A stretch of 64,000 nucleotides of DNA. It comes from Symsagittifera roscoffensis (taxonomy: Eukaryota; Xenacoelomorpha; Acoela; Convolutidae). Where the stretch lies: contig NC_087068.1 in NCBI RefSeq assembly GCF_963678635.1, positions 55,832,467 to 55,896,466 of the forward strand. The letters run 5' to 3'. Of the stretch, positions 23,030 to 33,878 are shown piece after piece. The translations under genes were made by a program, and so were the position numbers. Numbering within the stretch: position 1 is the first letter of the stretch; every line of letters starts with the position of its first letter. The notes below the pieces were generated by a model, which saw only the letters and a list, made by a program, of their open reading frames with translations, did no database searches and was not told where the DNA came from.

Positions 23030-23742
23030 TCATTTATTCACTGTCTTCCTTGCTGAGTGTTAAAGTGAATTCCATCTCTCGTCAACCCATGATGGTAAAC
23101 CTTTTGTAGTGCATTCTGTATATCCATTAGTCTGAGCTCCTTTGAGTTATCTCTGACCAAGTTCACGACCATTCCTATTCATAAAGTCGGCTATCGGTGA
23201 GCCATTATCTGGTTAATGAGGAATGGTGAACAAGACTACGAGTCTTGGTCTTTACTTCTCTTTCAGCTCGTTGAGGAGGCAAATCAGCAGTGGTTCCCAC
23301 CTCACCTCTGGTGTTATTGGATTACTCAAAACGTCGCTCGTCCTATCAAGAGCGTCAGCGTCTGCTCCTTGTCATCGTTCTGCAGCTCCATCATCTTGAT
23401 CAGCTGTGCCACAGAGGCCCCACCGAATGAGATCGCGGTGGTTTGATCTACCGCAAAGATTTCCATCCACCAAATCTTTTATCAGGCTATCTCCGATGAT
23501 AAGATGACGATTCCCACTTGGTATTGGTTGATGAACTGCTCAGGGTTCCAGCTCATGCCGTGCAGACAAGCTCTTGGATGGCCCGCAGCGACTTGGACGA
23601 AGAACCTCTGAGTGCCGAGATCTTTTATATTGTCAATCACATTTAACCTCACCGTGGCCTCGTTGGGTGCTGGCCCGGCTGCTTTGGCGGAGTCTGTTGT
23701 TCTGCGGTGTCTGTTGTTCGAAAATCTCCTAACCCTAATCAA
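23030..23742 (-). pseudogene. SGNH/GDSL-type hydrolase domain, decayed copy
   Basis: A lead-in with CLHGMSWNPEQFINQYQ matches CFNRATWNPAVNQQQ of the plus copy. Then, in a shifted frame, come LIIGDSLIKDL (block I; GDSL codons at 23495-23484), ISFGGASVAQLIKMMEL (block II region) and TRDGIHFNTQQGRQ (block V; about 23079-23059). The serine, Asp and His expected for SGNH catalysis are therefore all present at matching places. The block III G-x-N region was not found, and frameshifts and stops lie between the blocks. The homologous intact motifs in the plus copy make the assignment solid although this copy is dead. Confidence 0.75.
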
Positions 23743-23829
23743 AGCGTTAGCATATGCCTAGATACTAGTTCTTATCTAAATACACTTTCATGTCCAAATT
23801 GTGACATGCACTAGAGCGTATAAATCCCT

Positions 23830-24190
23830 GGGTTGTTATTTTCCTTTGATTGGGTTATAAATTAGTATGGAGATTGAGCTCACTCCTCTTTCGACCAAAA
23901 ATTTCCTGAGTTGAGCTAGTGCCAGCGCTGAAATCACGGGGTTCACATTTTGTCTATCGGTGGCCTTAGTTGCCAAAAAACATAAGTGTTTTCTCGGTAC
24001 CTGTGATGCAATATTGTTCAGCGCTATCATCCCTCGTACACTAGATTTTTGTTTCAAAAAAACTCGTTGTTCTAACACTCTCTCTTCTACAGTCGGCCGC
24101 TGGCGCTGATTTAAAACTCACATGCGCGTTATCACGATGGCACACGTACGTTCCTGGACTTTTAAATCACTGTCGGTCACAACGATGTTG
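23830..24190 (-). pseudogene. Macrodomain, decayed copy
   Basis: The first piece, TDSDLKVQERTCAIVITRM (about 24.18-24.12 kb), aligns with the start of the plus-copy domain (TDSDFILTNRTCAIAITADM). After a stop and frame change, SSVRGMIALNNIASQVPRKH and LCFLATKATDRQNVNPVISA follow, aligning with RPGIGGVAGLPPAASQIPGK and LCFLVTRATEKRPGKPSLV. The glycine-rich ligand loop of the macro fold is degraded here (SSVRGM for RPGIGG). The macro fold binds ADP-ribose and related nucleotides in known families; the role in this element is unknown. Confidence 0.75.
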
Positions 24191-25200
24191 TTTAAAGTGT
24201 GATTTGGGAGATCGAAAGAAAATTCAAACATCCGTCCAAAAGCCGGTTTGTTAGGTTGTCTCCCTTCGTCTATAGTTATCCTGTTTCCCTCGCCAATTTT
24301 AGTTACTAATCACTCGATTTTCAGTAATGGGAGTTATACCCCACTCCCTAGACAAAAGCGTCCATCAACGTCCCCGTCGATTGCCCAGGACCAAGCAAAT
24401 TGAGGCTAGATACAGAAACGCACAGTGGTCCACCTGATGCATCCCAGTTGGATTCATCATTGTTGTGACCGATGAAATTGCTGCTGGATTGATCGGCTTC
24501 CTGAATCGTCGGAGAGGTTTCCGATGAAATAGCAGAAAGATCATGGATCTATCCGAGCACTCGCAATTTTGTCAATTCATGGTGGTGCGACTGCTTCGTT
24601 TCAGGCTTGAACTCCACCTCCGGTTCTGCTCGATCATCGATTCAGTCTGTATCTCTACCACCGACCAAGTCGATGTCATAAGAGATCATTATCTCATCCA
24701 GCCGAATTACTGATTTCATATCATCTCTTTGTGCAATTTTTTATCCACGTCATTTTTGTCACGAGTATACTTCTTTGTAGCTCTGGTATACTTTTTCTAG
24801 CTCCTCTCATCTAGCTTACTCGGGTCGTCATAACCAAGGGAGAATCAGGTTCTGCTTCTTTGTCAGTTTCAGTTCGCTCCGGGTCATTCAAGTACTCCTC
24901 GGCTTAAGGAAAGCCAACTTTCATGATCGACCTCTATTTGTTCAGTTAAGTACAAACTTGGTGGCAGGTCGCAGTCATTCGCCACCTCGATCCCTTCGTT
25001 CTTATCGCGTGTACCCCTCTCATTAAATCTACAAGTGGCTCCACCATCAAGTAGTCATCCTTGTGCATGTCTGGATAAAGCATCCGATGAAGCATTGTGT
25101 GGCTTGATTTTGTGAAAATGAGCAGCGCAACCAGCGCTCAATCATTAGAAGTGGTCATCTTGAAGTACTTTAATAATCTGAAATGGGCCATGATTTTTTT
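24191..25200 (-). pseudogene. Acidic linker between integrase and macrodomain, decayed copy
   Basis: Broken minus-strand frames align with 41.9-42.87 kb of the plus copy, for example IDLVGGRDTD beside IDIVDDHDEEW, and SSLNLLGPGQSTGTLMDAFV beside SNLDLISGMRSTGTSMETFV. No catalytic motif was seen. By position it is the C-terminal tail of Pol, after integrase. Confidence 0.6.
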
Positions 25201-26170
25201 CGGCAGCTTTTTGGTTCCCCTTGGGGGAACTACATCTTAAAAAACTCAAACACATTCTCCCACTGAGTATGCTACGGCCTCAGCGGTTCTTTAATAAAAT
25301 CTCCTTTTTTGCCTTACTTGGCCTTACTTGGGCCTGCTGTGTTTTTCACCCACATAGATCGTTCAGTTCCTGTTGCTATTTAATTATGCCACCTACGTAT
25401 GTTTGCGGCGCTGTCTTTTTCCCTTTGTATTCAGAATAAAAGAACCTTAACGGAAGACCTTTTTCAAGACCTGTTAACATCATGTTTGGGCAGATCCCGA
25501 CGGTGGAATGTTCTGTGCTGGTGTAGGCTCCCATCACCTGTGGTAAGTTCTTGTCCAAGTCGTCCAAATATCATGAGCAAAAAACCCTCACAATGGAAAA
25601 AAATGTGCAAATTTGCCTTTCATTTAGGTCGTTCGTCTGCGACTGGTAAGTCGTCGAGTAAGTATGTGTCATTTGGGACCTTTTCATAAACTCCTATGTG
25701 AGGTCACTACCGAATGCTTTGCCATTGTTAGACTGGGACGAAACTGGAAACCCGTTTCTGGCGACATTCCAGACCAATATCAAATGGTCACAGGTTTCCT
25801 CTGATGATGCTGTCCTGCAGGGTACTGTTTCTACGTCTTTAGTGAAATGATTGATCAAGACAAGTAACTGTTTTAGCGCGTGAAAACACAATAGATTGTA
25901 GAAGAAATCTTAATTTTCTTGATTTTTTAATCTCCTAGATACCCAGAGATCCACTTTTCACACTTATTGTCTTTGAGCCAGACCACTCAAACCACTTCTG
26001 TATCCGGTAATATCTCCTTTGTCCACTTCCTGATGACCCAGTTCGTCGTGTGAGCGAAACGGCAATTCGGTTGAGTACAGATGGAGCAACACTATCGAAC
26101 TGAAATGAAAAAAGCCTTTGTCTTGCTCTTTTCTCTTGCCGGCCATAGTTTTGTCTTTATTTAGATACAA
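25200..26170 (-). pseudogene. Integrase remnant, decayed copy
   Basis: Three frames carry integrase pieces. The first (26170-25964) holds part of the zinc-finger region, with GHQEVDKGDITGYRSGL. The second (25891-25694) has LVLINHFTKDVETVPC and then SSQSNNGKAFGSDL, where the second catalytic Asp of the usual SDNG motif is Asn. The third (25567-25376) has LPQVMGAYTSTEHSTVGICP and MLTGLEKGLPLRFFY, the typical end of the gypsy core. The residue change and frameshifts make it inactive. Confidence 0.85.
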
Positions 26171-27280
26171 AAATGTATACGTAAATTTTGTTCTTACCTA
26201 AAAAAGCTTTACGATCTAATAATTATTTTCTCCTAAGTCACCCTTACCGGGTCTATCCATCTCTTCAAATTGCTCGTCATTCTAAAACTTTTTGAGCCCT
26301 TAGAAAATCAAATCTGGCTTTCAAGTAAGTTTTCCTTACCATTAGTTCTTCGCTGACTAATTCTGGAGCATGGGCATTGTCCGTTATTTTGACACACTAT
26401 AATTTCATCAAAGGTGTCGCTTCCTGTTCCAGAGTTTCTAGATTAGCATGGACAACCGTAGCATGTGGAAGCAACCTCGATACACCTTTGGATACTGCGA
26501 TCAACTCAAGCGTTGTTTCCACTGTCCTAGTAAGTAATGAATTGCTATTGCTGACACGTCTGAGTTGGATGTTGCCTCTGATATGTTACCCCAGCTTGAG
26601 GTTTGGAGTCTATACTCAAAATTCTGAAATTACCTCATCCGTTTTTGGAAATATTCTTCGTTTTTTTACTCCCCGGACAAAATTTTGTCACTGATTGTTC
26701 TGACCCTGTCTCCCGTACAATGCTTGATGGCAGTGAATGATTTTATCTGACACCCCGGATAGCTCCACATCCAGATTTTTTTCTTGAGTGGACTCCCCCG
26801 ACAAAGTTTTGTCTCCGAATGAATACTCTGGCTTGTCTTCCATTTATATATCAACGAACTTAACCGTCCTCTCTACGCTAGTTTTCAGGCTGACACTACT
26901 CGTTTGAGCATGCGGAGTCGCTTGTTGTTGATGTTCACTGTAAGATGTTCTCAACAGGAGATCTTTCGTCATTGAGATCAATAATTGGTTTGATACTGAC
27001 CGGCAACCCCGTTCGACATCCCGACTCTGGATCCCTATCGGTCTGACCTCTGTCTTCTCTGTAACAGTCAACTTTTGCCAGATTAGATCGCACTAAAAAT
27101 TCCAAGACAACTGGGTTGCTTTTCGTTAGAATTCTTTTCAGCAGCTTTCTCAACGAGAAAAACAGTTGGTCCTGGTTTTGGATGTCCTGATTTATCCAGC
27201 CACAATGTGATAGTTTGTTTATTGTGAACTATATCAAACTGAAAAGCCGTCCTTTATTTCTGCCTAGTTTATTTCCGATT
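26171..27280 (-). pseudogene. Linker between RNase H and integrase, decayed copy
   Basis: Frames are short. A few residues (for example the SGES near 26.75 kb) match the linker at 39.5-40.8 kb of the plus copy, so this is by position the same RNase H-integrase spacer. No domain recognised. Confidence 0.45.
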
Positions 27281-27289
27281 GTTTTTCCT

Positions 27290-27780
27290 CCAGTCGCTCG
27301 TTAAACTCTGTCTTCTTACTGATCCTGTCGGTATTTTGGTTTTTGTCGCGAGTCCAGTGCTCTATAATCATGTGAAAGAATTCGAGGTGTACATTCCCAC
27401 GACCGACATAATTTTGATCCATCGAGTATGTCTTCAGCCAAGCAAGAGCTCGATTGTCGACGCATATTTTATAAAGAGCATTCCTTAAACACGAGCTCCA
27501 GACTTTTCAACTAAAGTGATTATCTGCTTTTGGTGAACCGTTTTTTATTTCGGTGTCGCTAAGAACTTAACAAGCATAAGCTCTGGGTCGTAGAACAACT
27601 TTTCCATTCCTTTCAGGTTCTTGGTGAGTATGCCCGAGATTGCTACCACTGATGCGTCAGTGTCCAGTACAAGCATTGTGTTTTCAAATGGCATGCGGAG
27701 GACTGGAGCCTCCCATAGTTAATTTTTCATGTTTTTGTTAGAACGTTGTGGCTCAACCTTCCAGCTGAGCTGCAATAATG
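27290..27780 (-). pseudogene. RNase H remnant, decayed copy
   Basis: The minus strand near 27.69-27.61 kb reads NTMLVLDTDASVVAISGIL, the first RNase H motif with its catalytic Asp; the plus copy has VFDTDTSVVAISELL at 39.14 kb. Downstream the frame breaks. RT does not follow on the upstream side, so the element is truncated here. Confidence 0.7.
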
Positions 27781-27999
27781 AGGCACGAAATAAACAAACC
27801 ACGTTGGTTGCAATATTGGAGAAGGGAGAGCTGCAAGCACAAAATGATACCAGCGACCTTTTTTTTATTTGTTAACTTAGAAAAAAGATTTTTCCTACTT
27901 TTCGCTCTTACATTTCCCATGAATCACTTTGCATATACCAAGCGCTTGTATCAAAAAAATATAAATGTTTTTGCATGCTAAAGCAATTTTTCAAGAAGT

Positions 28000-28990
28000 G
28001 AAGTCATAACGTTCATCCAGCCCATCAGTAAATTCCGAGTTCTTTTCCAGTTTAACTAATTATCATTTAGCATTTCTTTGGGACAAGTTTCGCCTATAGA
28101 GGAGCCATAGATTTCAATTTCATCCTTGGACAGGATTTTTATTTTGGAACCAACTAATTGAAATTGACCTGTTTTTGTTTTGTACCGCGTACTTTTGTTC
28201 TGTCCTAGAAAACAGAGCTCTAATTTTTCTGTGTTTGGCTTAAACCGTAGTTTTTCAAGTTTTTCAGGTTTTTTAAAGGTCTCGGAGCACTATCTGATAG
28301 TCGTCGGCTAGGTTTCCATCATCTAAAGACCAAACGTTTGTTTTGGGCTCAAGCTTTTTTTTACTAGTATTTGTATTGTTTCAGCAAAGTGCGATGGAGC
28401 CTAGTGATCACCTTTTTTGTGTTCCGTTCTCCGACCTAATGATAAAAATTTCGTAAAAAGATAACTCGGTTTACTCTAGGCGCAATGAGTGTTTTTGTAC
28501 AACTCCGGTCGTTTCGAAAAAACTTAATTCAGCATAGTTTTTCTGTTGAGCGAATGAAGTGCATTACTAAAACATAAATCAAGTAAAGTTTGAACACGCT
28601 CTATTAGAACTGTTTTTCATCACGCTCTATTAGGCTTCTAAAGGAGTGTGCAGCAGATTCAGCTCCTCGTTTAGGATCACATCCTATCTAGAAGTTCCCA
28701 AAAAAATTTGTCGCTCTGCAAGGGCCTTCTTTCCTCCATTTTTAGACACGATGCGTTCCAGTGTGTGTTGCCGATGGAAGTCGGTCACAATCCTTCATCT
28801 ATTGTTATGAGGGCGTTCTGTTTTCCCCCAAAAATGAAAAATCTTTGCTGTTTGGGTGCTTCACTTTCATCTATAAGGTTTAGGAGCTTAGTAAGCGATT
28901 TCAAGTTAATGAGCACCGTATTGCCGTTTGATTTTTTAATCAAGTCTTCAAACACTTGGGGAAAAAATTATCAAGACCGGCTCCCGAATC
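28000..28990 (-). pseudogene. LINE-like (non-LTR) reverse transcriptase fragment
   Basis: Minus-strand pieces in several frames carry RT motifs in order. FGGKQNALITIDEGLRPTSI with GNTHW (about 28.86-28.76 kb) is the early RPI-type region. NALHSLNRKTML (about 28.57 kb) resembles the NAFNSL block. NVWSLDDGNLADDYQIVLRD (28.33-28.27 kb) holds the catalytic DD. LEKLRFKPNTEKLELCFLG and EIEIYGSSIGETCPKEML follow. The motifs are unlike the YMDD/YLDD gypsy RTs nearby and fit a LINE-like RT. The sequence is broken by stops and is not expected to be active. Confidence 0.75.
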
Positions 28991-30340
28991 ATTTGGAAAA
29001 GACATAAATGCTTTGTACAGCACAAACTCAGTTACGAAAAATCTACCGACGTTTTCCGGATAGAAGCACTTATATCACATTGTTGATACCAAATTTAGAT
29101 ACCAGCTTTTTTATAGTTAGGATTCAAGAAGGGGCTAGCCTTATTGCTGCTATTTTGTTTTTTCTCTGCTCGAGATCTGTTTGATGCGAGCTAGACCCTT
29201 GTGGAATGGTTTTGGGCAGTGAAACATTATTGGCTCTTGAGTTTTTTGTTTCTTATAGAGCTCATAGCTCTCTTTTGTTTACGACCGCTTCTTTTCGGTT
29301 TCTCAAGAAAAAACAAGAAAAACGTCAGAAAAGCCAGCCAGTAAGAAAAATTTCCTACATTGTAGAAAGTATCATTCATTTCATCAGAAAAATTTTCTGC
29401 CAATGGAACACGCGAGTCGTCCTCAGGTACACTCTTCAGCACTCAAACATTAAAAACTGCTGTACTTGCCTAATTACCTAAGTCATTAGCAATTGAAACC
29501 CTTTGTTAGTTCTCACATTATCAAACATAAGAGTATGAATTCATTGGATTGTTTTAGAGACGCTAAGAATTATATTTACTCAAATGAGATGATACCAATT
29601 AGAACAACAATCACATTTAATCCAATTTAAAAATCCTGAAGGTTTTAAGCATTCTTTGCTTGCACAACCCGTGTTGCATCTCTTCATCTTGACGGCCTGG
29701 CGTAAGTTTAAAAAAAAGGACTTGGCTGGACACAAGAAGACTGAATTAACTCAAAATTTTATTTAAAAAAAGTAAAAACTAATACAAACTTAATTTAAAG
29801 AAAAATGTAAAATGTCGAACACTCGCTGATAAAGAACAGTCTCAAATGAACTCAGTATGTTCAGTGGCGCAGCACAGGCCAGAAACTCCTTCCTCCAGCC
29901 AGAGACCTGTCTCTAAAAACTACAAAATCGATTTCAAGAATTTCCTCACTTCAGAAGAGCGAGCAAAAACAAACTTTGAGAACCTTTACTTACTTTTATT
30001 TGAAGAAGAGTGGCAACCTAATGTCAAAAGAAAAAACTCCGTTAGGTGTGATATCATCAAATCAATGCCTAAAATTTGTATTTCAAAACTTCGTAGTGTT
30101 GGACAATTAGTATTTTTTTATTGTTGTTTGACTTCAGTTGTACCTTTGAAAATTCTTTCAACTGGCGAATAAAATTTTTTTTTTCGTGCGACAAAGTTCC
30201 TTTGTGCCATCCGGGGAATGGTACATTTGACTGGGTGAAATGATGAATGGCCAGAGAAGTAACTTTGTTTACCATGGTAGTCTGCGAATCTCTGATTTTT
30301 TTGTGTTATTTTAACTGAAATCAAAAGAAAAGAAAAAACG
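28991..30340. other. Spacer with no assigned gene
   Basis: Open frames at 29442-29227 (minus) and 29846-30172 (plus) have no domain I recognise. The first may be a decayed upstream part of the LINE-like RT gene, but this is a guess from its position. Confidence 0.4.
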
Positions 30341-30963
30341 TGACATTCGACCAGAATGTGTCAAAATGCAAAATCGAATTCGAAATTTAACATAGAAGTG
30401 GGAAGATTGATTGTTGTGACAAATTAGATGTCTTAATCGTTCATTTTGACGAACTCGGAAGGGTTAATTTGGAGTTTCATGTTAGTTTTTAAGAAAATTG
30501 GTTCGAAATACAGACACGTCACGACCTTGAGATTTCGCACCAAATGAAACGGCGAAACACAGAAACGACAGTATTCTCAACGGGAACAACGTAACAATTA
30601 GACAGAGAAGAGTCAGACGAGAAATACGAACGATAAGAAGATTGTTGTGACCCACAACCATTCCGAATTGTAACGATTGTGCAGTTACAATTGTTACAAA
30701 GCAAATCCCGAAATCCTTGAGACGACGTGTCCAGCCTTCCGGAAAGAAATAAGGACGTTATTTCCCTGGATTCCAGAATCCGGAGGGGAGAGAACTTGAA
30801 CATTATTTTAAAAATTTTTAGCTTCCTGGGGTTGCCCTGAATTGAATTAATAACATCTAAATTCGTTTTCAGATCATGAGACGCTAGAAATTGAGGGAAA
30901 GGATTGATCCATCTTCGATGGAGATGATGATTTTCATCTACTGAACAAAAACAATGGTAATAT
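30341..30963 (+). repeat. LTR-like repeat, older copy (a)
   Basis: It begins tgacattcgaccagaat, like the right repeat at 52642 (tgacattcaaccagaat), and ends with the same series: gaacttgaac, agcttcctgg, gatggagatgatga, then ctactgaacaaaaacaat. The middle has diverged. It lies directly in front of repeat copy b, so two LTR-like units stand head to tail. Confidence 0.6.
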
Positions 30964-30966
30964 GTG

Positions 30967-31515
30967 TGAAATTCGATTAGAATTGAGAAAAAGACAGTTT
31001 CGGAGGGTTGGCCGCTAGCCTGGACAATTGGCAGTTTTAGAGGATTAACAGCGATATTCAGACGATTAGACGAATCGTGAAGGCTGGAAGATTCTGGTAT
31101 TTTAAATTTTTAAAATTTCAAATGATGACGTCAGATTTCCTGAGAAACGTCAAGAACAGCCATTTTAGAAGAAATCCAAAATAAAACAGAACAACAAAAG
31201 AAGTTGCCAAAACAACAACGACGATACTTGTGAGAAAAACGACGATGAGAGATAGAAGAATACGACAGAGTATTAGCAGAGACCGCTCCGAGTTGCAACG
31301 ATTGTGTCGCTACAGTCGTTGCAAGGCTATTCACACTAACGGTGAAGGGTGGAAAAGGGTTATTTCCCCGGATTCAGGAATGGTAGTTGAACTTGAACCA
31401 TTTTATAAGAACTTTTAGCTTCCTGGTGATGTCCTGAATTGAATTTAATTAACATCTGGATTCATTTTCTGACGACGAGAAGCTAGGAGTTGAGCGAAAG
31501 GGTTGATATATCTTC
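30967..31515 (+). repeat. LTR-like repeat, copy b (probable 5' LTR of the large element)
   Basis: From tgaaattcgattagaattga it follows 52642-53225 closely for some 540 bp, with only scattered differences, for example through ggcagttttagaggattaac and ccgctccgagttgca. It lacks a short ccggagg segment present in the right copy. The match is lost after about 31515, where the right copy goes on for another 60 bp. Same orientation as the right copy and about 21.7 kb from it. Confidence 0.7.
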
Positions 31516-32106
31516 GACTGTAGTGACCCTTCACCGAACTGCGCACTTCTGAGTTAAGCACCTTAATTCGGATATTGAAAAAACCCGGAGGGGTATAGCA
31601 TTACTAGTATTATTAAATTTATAGCCTATATTAATACTCCTATATAGTTTTTCAGTGAAAAACACAGTAAAAGGTCCGGTTTTTAGGGTCAAAATAGCGA
31701 TATTTTGGTTCCCCCACAAATCGCGATTTTTGAGATATCGATATTTTTTAAACAAAAAAGCGCTAAATTAGTGAGTTAGATCATAACTGTACAAGTATAA
31801 TAAGTAGAACCGGTTGAGTTTAGTTCAGAAGTGGTTGGAACTATTTAGGTATCAAAAACCGAATTTTCGCGATTTTTGAATAAGCGAAACGCTATAAAAT
31901 AAGAAAATTTTTTGAAATTTTTGAGTTAGGACAGTAAAAATTGTTGTTCGGATAACTTCCACTAGTGAATCGACAGGTTTGAAAACCGTTTGCCGATAAC
32001 CTTCTGAGTTGCAGAGAAGTCAAACTTAACGTGTTTGATTTAGTGGATTCATCAATCCGGAGGGGTCCGAATAGCATAGTTTTTCGCAAAATTTTTCAAC
32101 TAGAGT

Positions 32107-32224
32107 GTTTTAGATCGAGTTTTTTTGCATTGAACTAGAAAAGTACAGGAGCTCGGATCAAGAGAGTTTTAGATCGAGTTTTTTTGCATTGAACTAGAAG
32201 AGTACAGGAGCTCGGATCAATAAT
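32107..32224. repeat. 59-bp tandem duplication
   Basis: Two units start with gttttagatcgag at 32107 and 32166 and are identical except for one substitution (gaaaagtacag against gaagagtacag) and the unit ends. Confidence 0.9.
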
Positions 32225-32798
32225 TTTTAGGTCGAAAAGAACAAAATTGCGAAGAAATTTAGGCGGAACCTATAAGAGAGAAATTTTTTGACTTTAGAAA
32301 AAAAGACGTTTTGGTTAATAACTTCGAAACTACAGGACAGATTCAGTTGATCTTGGTACCATTAGAACAGAAATTAGCTGTTAATAGGAACATAAATTAT
32401 TCGAAAAAGTAAGCGTGAAATTTTTTTAAGATTTTTTTTAGCAAAATTCACTAATTTGGGAAGGTACACCCTTCACGTTTTATATTTTTTTTTTGGAAAG
32501 TCCTTACACCCCTGCCAAAGGGTATTAACTGTTGAATAAGGCAACTTTACGCTGTTCTAGACGAAAAGGGAAGGCTAAGGGCACCACAAAACCTTAGTCA
32601 AGTCGAAAATAGGCTAGCGATAAGACCCTTCACCGTAAGGGTGAATTGTCAAATAAGAGGCTTAACTTCAATCCGGAAGGGTCTAGGGAAAGACGAAACA
32701 CCCTTCCTAGTTAATTCAAACAGCATAAAAGCATCGGAGAACGTATCCGGAAGGGTTTCGGGTGAGAATTTAAAAAGTCCCGAGAGGCTATTTTTACA

Positions 32799-33047
32799 AA
32801 TCCGGAGGGGTCCCAGTTTTGCCAATCCGGAGGGGTCCAATTTTGCCAATCCGGAAGGGTCTAGTTTTGCCAATCCGGAGGGGTCTAATTTTGCCAATCT
32901 GGAGGGGTCTCCTTTTTGCCAATCCGGAGGGGTCCTGTTTTTACCAATCCGGAGGGGTCCCTATTTTTGCCAATCCGGAGGGGTCCCTATATTTGCCAAT
33001 CCGGAGGGGTCCTATTCTTGTCAATCCGGAGGGGTATTGTTTTGTCA
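32799..33047 (+). repeat. Minisatellite, ten units of 24-26 bp
   Basis: Each unit starts aatccggaggggtc and continues with a T-rich half ending in ttgcc or a variant. Ten units follow without interruption; two looser copies lie upstream near 32671 and 32742. The ccggagggg core also occurs in the LTR-like repeats (30781, 53090) and at 31589 and 32056, so the array probably grew from that motif. Confidence 0.92.
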
Positions 33048-33878
33048 TAACTTGAGAAGACAAGACAAAAGAAAGTAGTTAAAGGTATTAGGTTATTAGG
33101 AGATAGGCTGGGAACCAGTGACTGCACTGGTAACTTGCCTTTTATAAAAAAAACCAAACCAAAGCAAAACAGCTCTAAACTCGGATATTCGCGACACTAA
33201 GTCTAAATTAAACAAGAGTGTATAACTCATTGGTGTGGATTGAAATCTGAAAAGTTTTTGAGAAAAGTGATAGCCCTGAGGGTTTTAATAGGTCTAGCTC
33301 GGGCAGTCCGAAGGCAGATAGATAACACAGGACTCGGTGGGTGCAATAGACGCCCATTTGAGAAAATTACTGCCTTCAAGTTTTGTCTGTTTGGTGCAGC
33401 CCCAAGCAGGGAAAGCTCTTTCTTTAGAAACGAGGTCGACTATTGCATTGCGACTGACTAAGAGTACAAAGCACATACGTTTTTCAAAGAAAATGTTCTT
33501 TTTTTTTCAATTTTGGTTTTAAATCAAAAATATTTGTCCTTGATTGGGTAGTGAGAACACTATCTTTTAAATAGACTGATATCATCATATTGCGCTAGCT
33601 TCACATTTTACAACTAATAATCAAGTATCGTGAATAAATTGTATACACGCTGTACTGTGATAACATACAAGGATTTGTGGTCACTATTTAATAGAAACTT
33701 TTGGAATTCATCGTTTTGTGTTATCATTATCAGTAGTCAGATCAAAAGGACACTAGCAATCGAGGTGAGTGAATAGGCAGTAAGAAGTGATAAATTAAAA
33801 AAGAGTCTAGACAAGTCAAGGATACCTAAACTGAGTGATAGCTCAAGGAAATTCATACTTGAGAAACAGAGAAAAGCA

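Larger units (their letters stand above)
15640..27780 (-). mobile_element. Large gypsy-type element, decayed copy (minus strand)
   Basis: Reading leftwards from 27.78 kb, the order is RNase H, linker, integrase, acidic linker, macrodomain, SGNH hydrolase and a long unassigned module. This is the same order as the copy at 33.9-51.7 kb. Matching protein pieces can be aligned along the whole length, but the two copies have diverged strongly and this one is broken every few hundred bases. Gag, protease and RT are absent; a LINE-like RT fragment lies where they would be. About 1.2 kb between macrodomain and SGNH, present in the other copy, is missing here. No LTR was identified. Confidence 0.8.
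31516..33878 (+). other. Leader of the large element, non-coding
   Basis: There is no gene. It holds a 59-bp duplication, a ten-unit minisatellite and several scattered copies of the ccggagggg motif. Open frames over the minisatellite are produced by the repeat itself. Confidence 0.5.

Noticed and set aside
29846-30172. 108-codon plus-strand frame
   Set aside because: No domain, no splice context, no second copy for support.
32799-33047. CRISPR-like array of short repeats
   Set aside because: Units are contiguous without unique spacers; it is a minisatellite in eukaryotic DNA.
32641-33078. 145-codon frame encoding a repeated NPEGS peptide
   Set aside because: The frame is produced by the minisatellite; unit lengths vary and break it, so it is not a gene.
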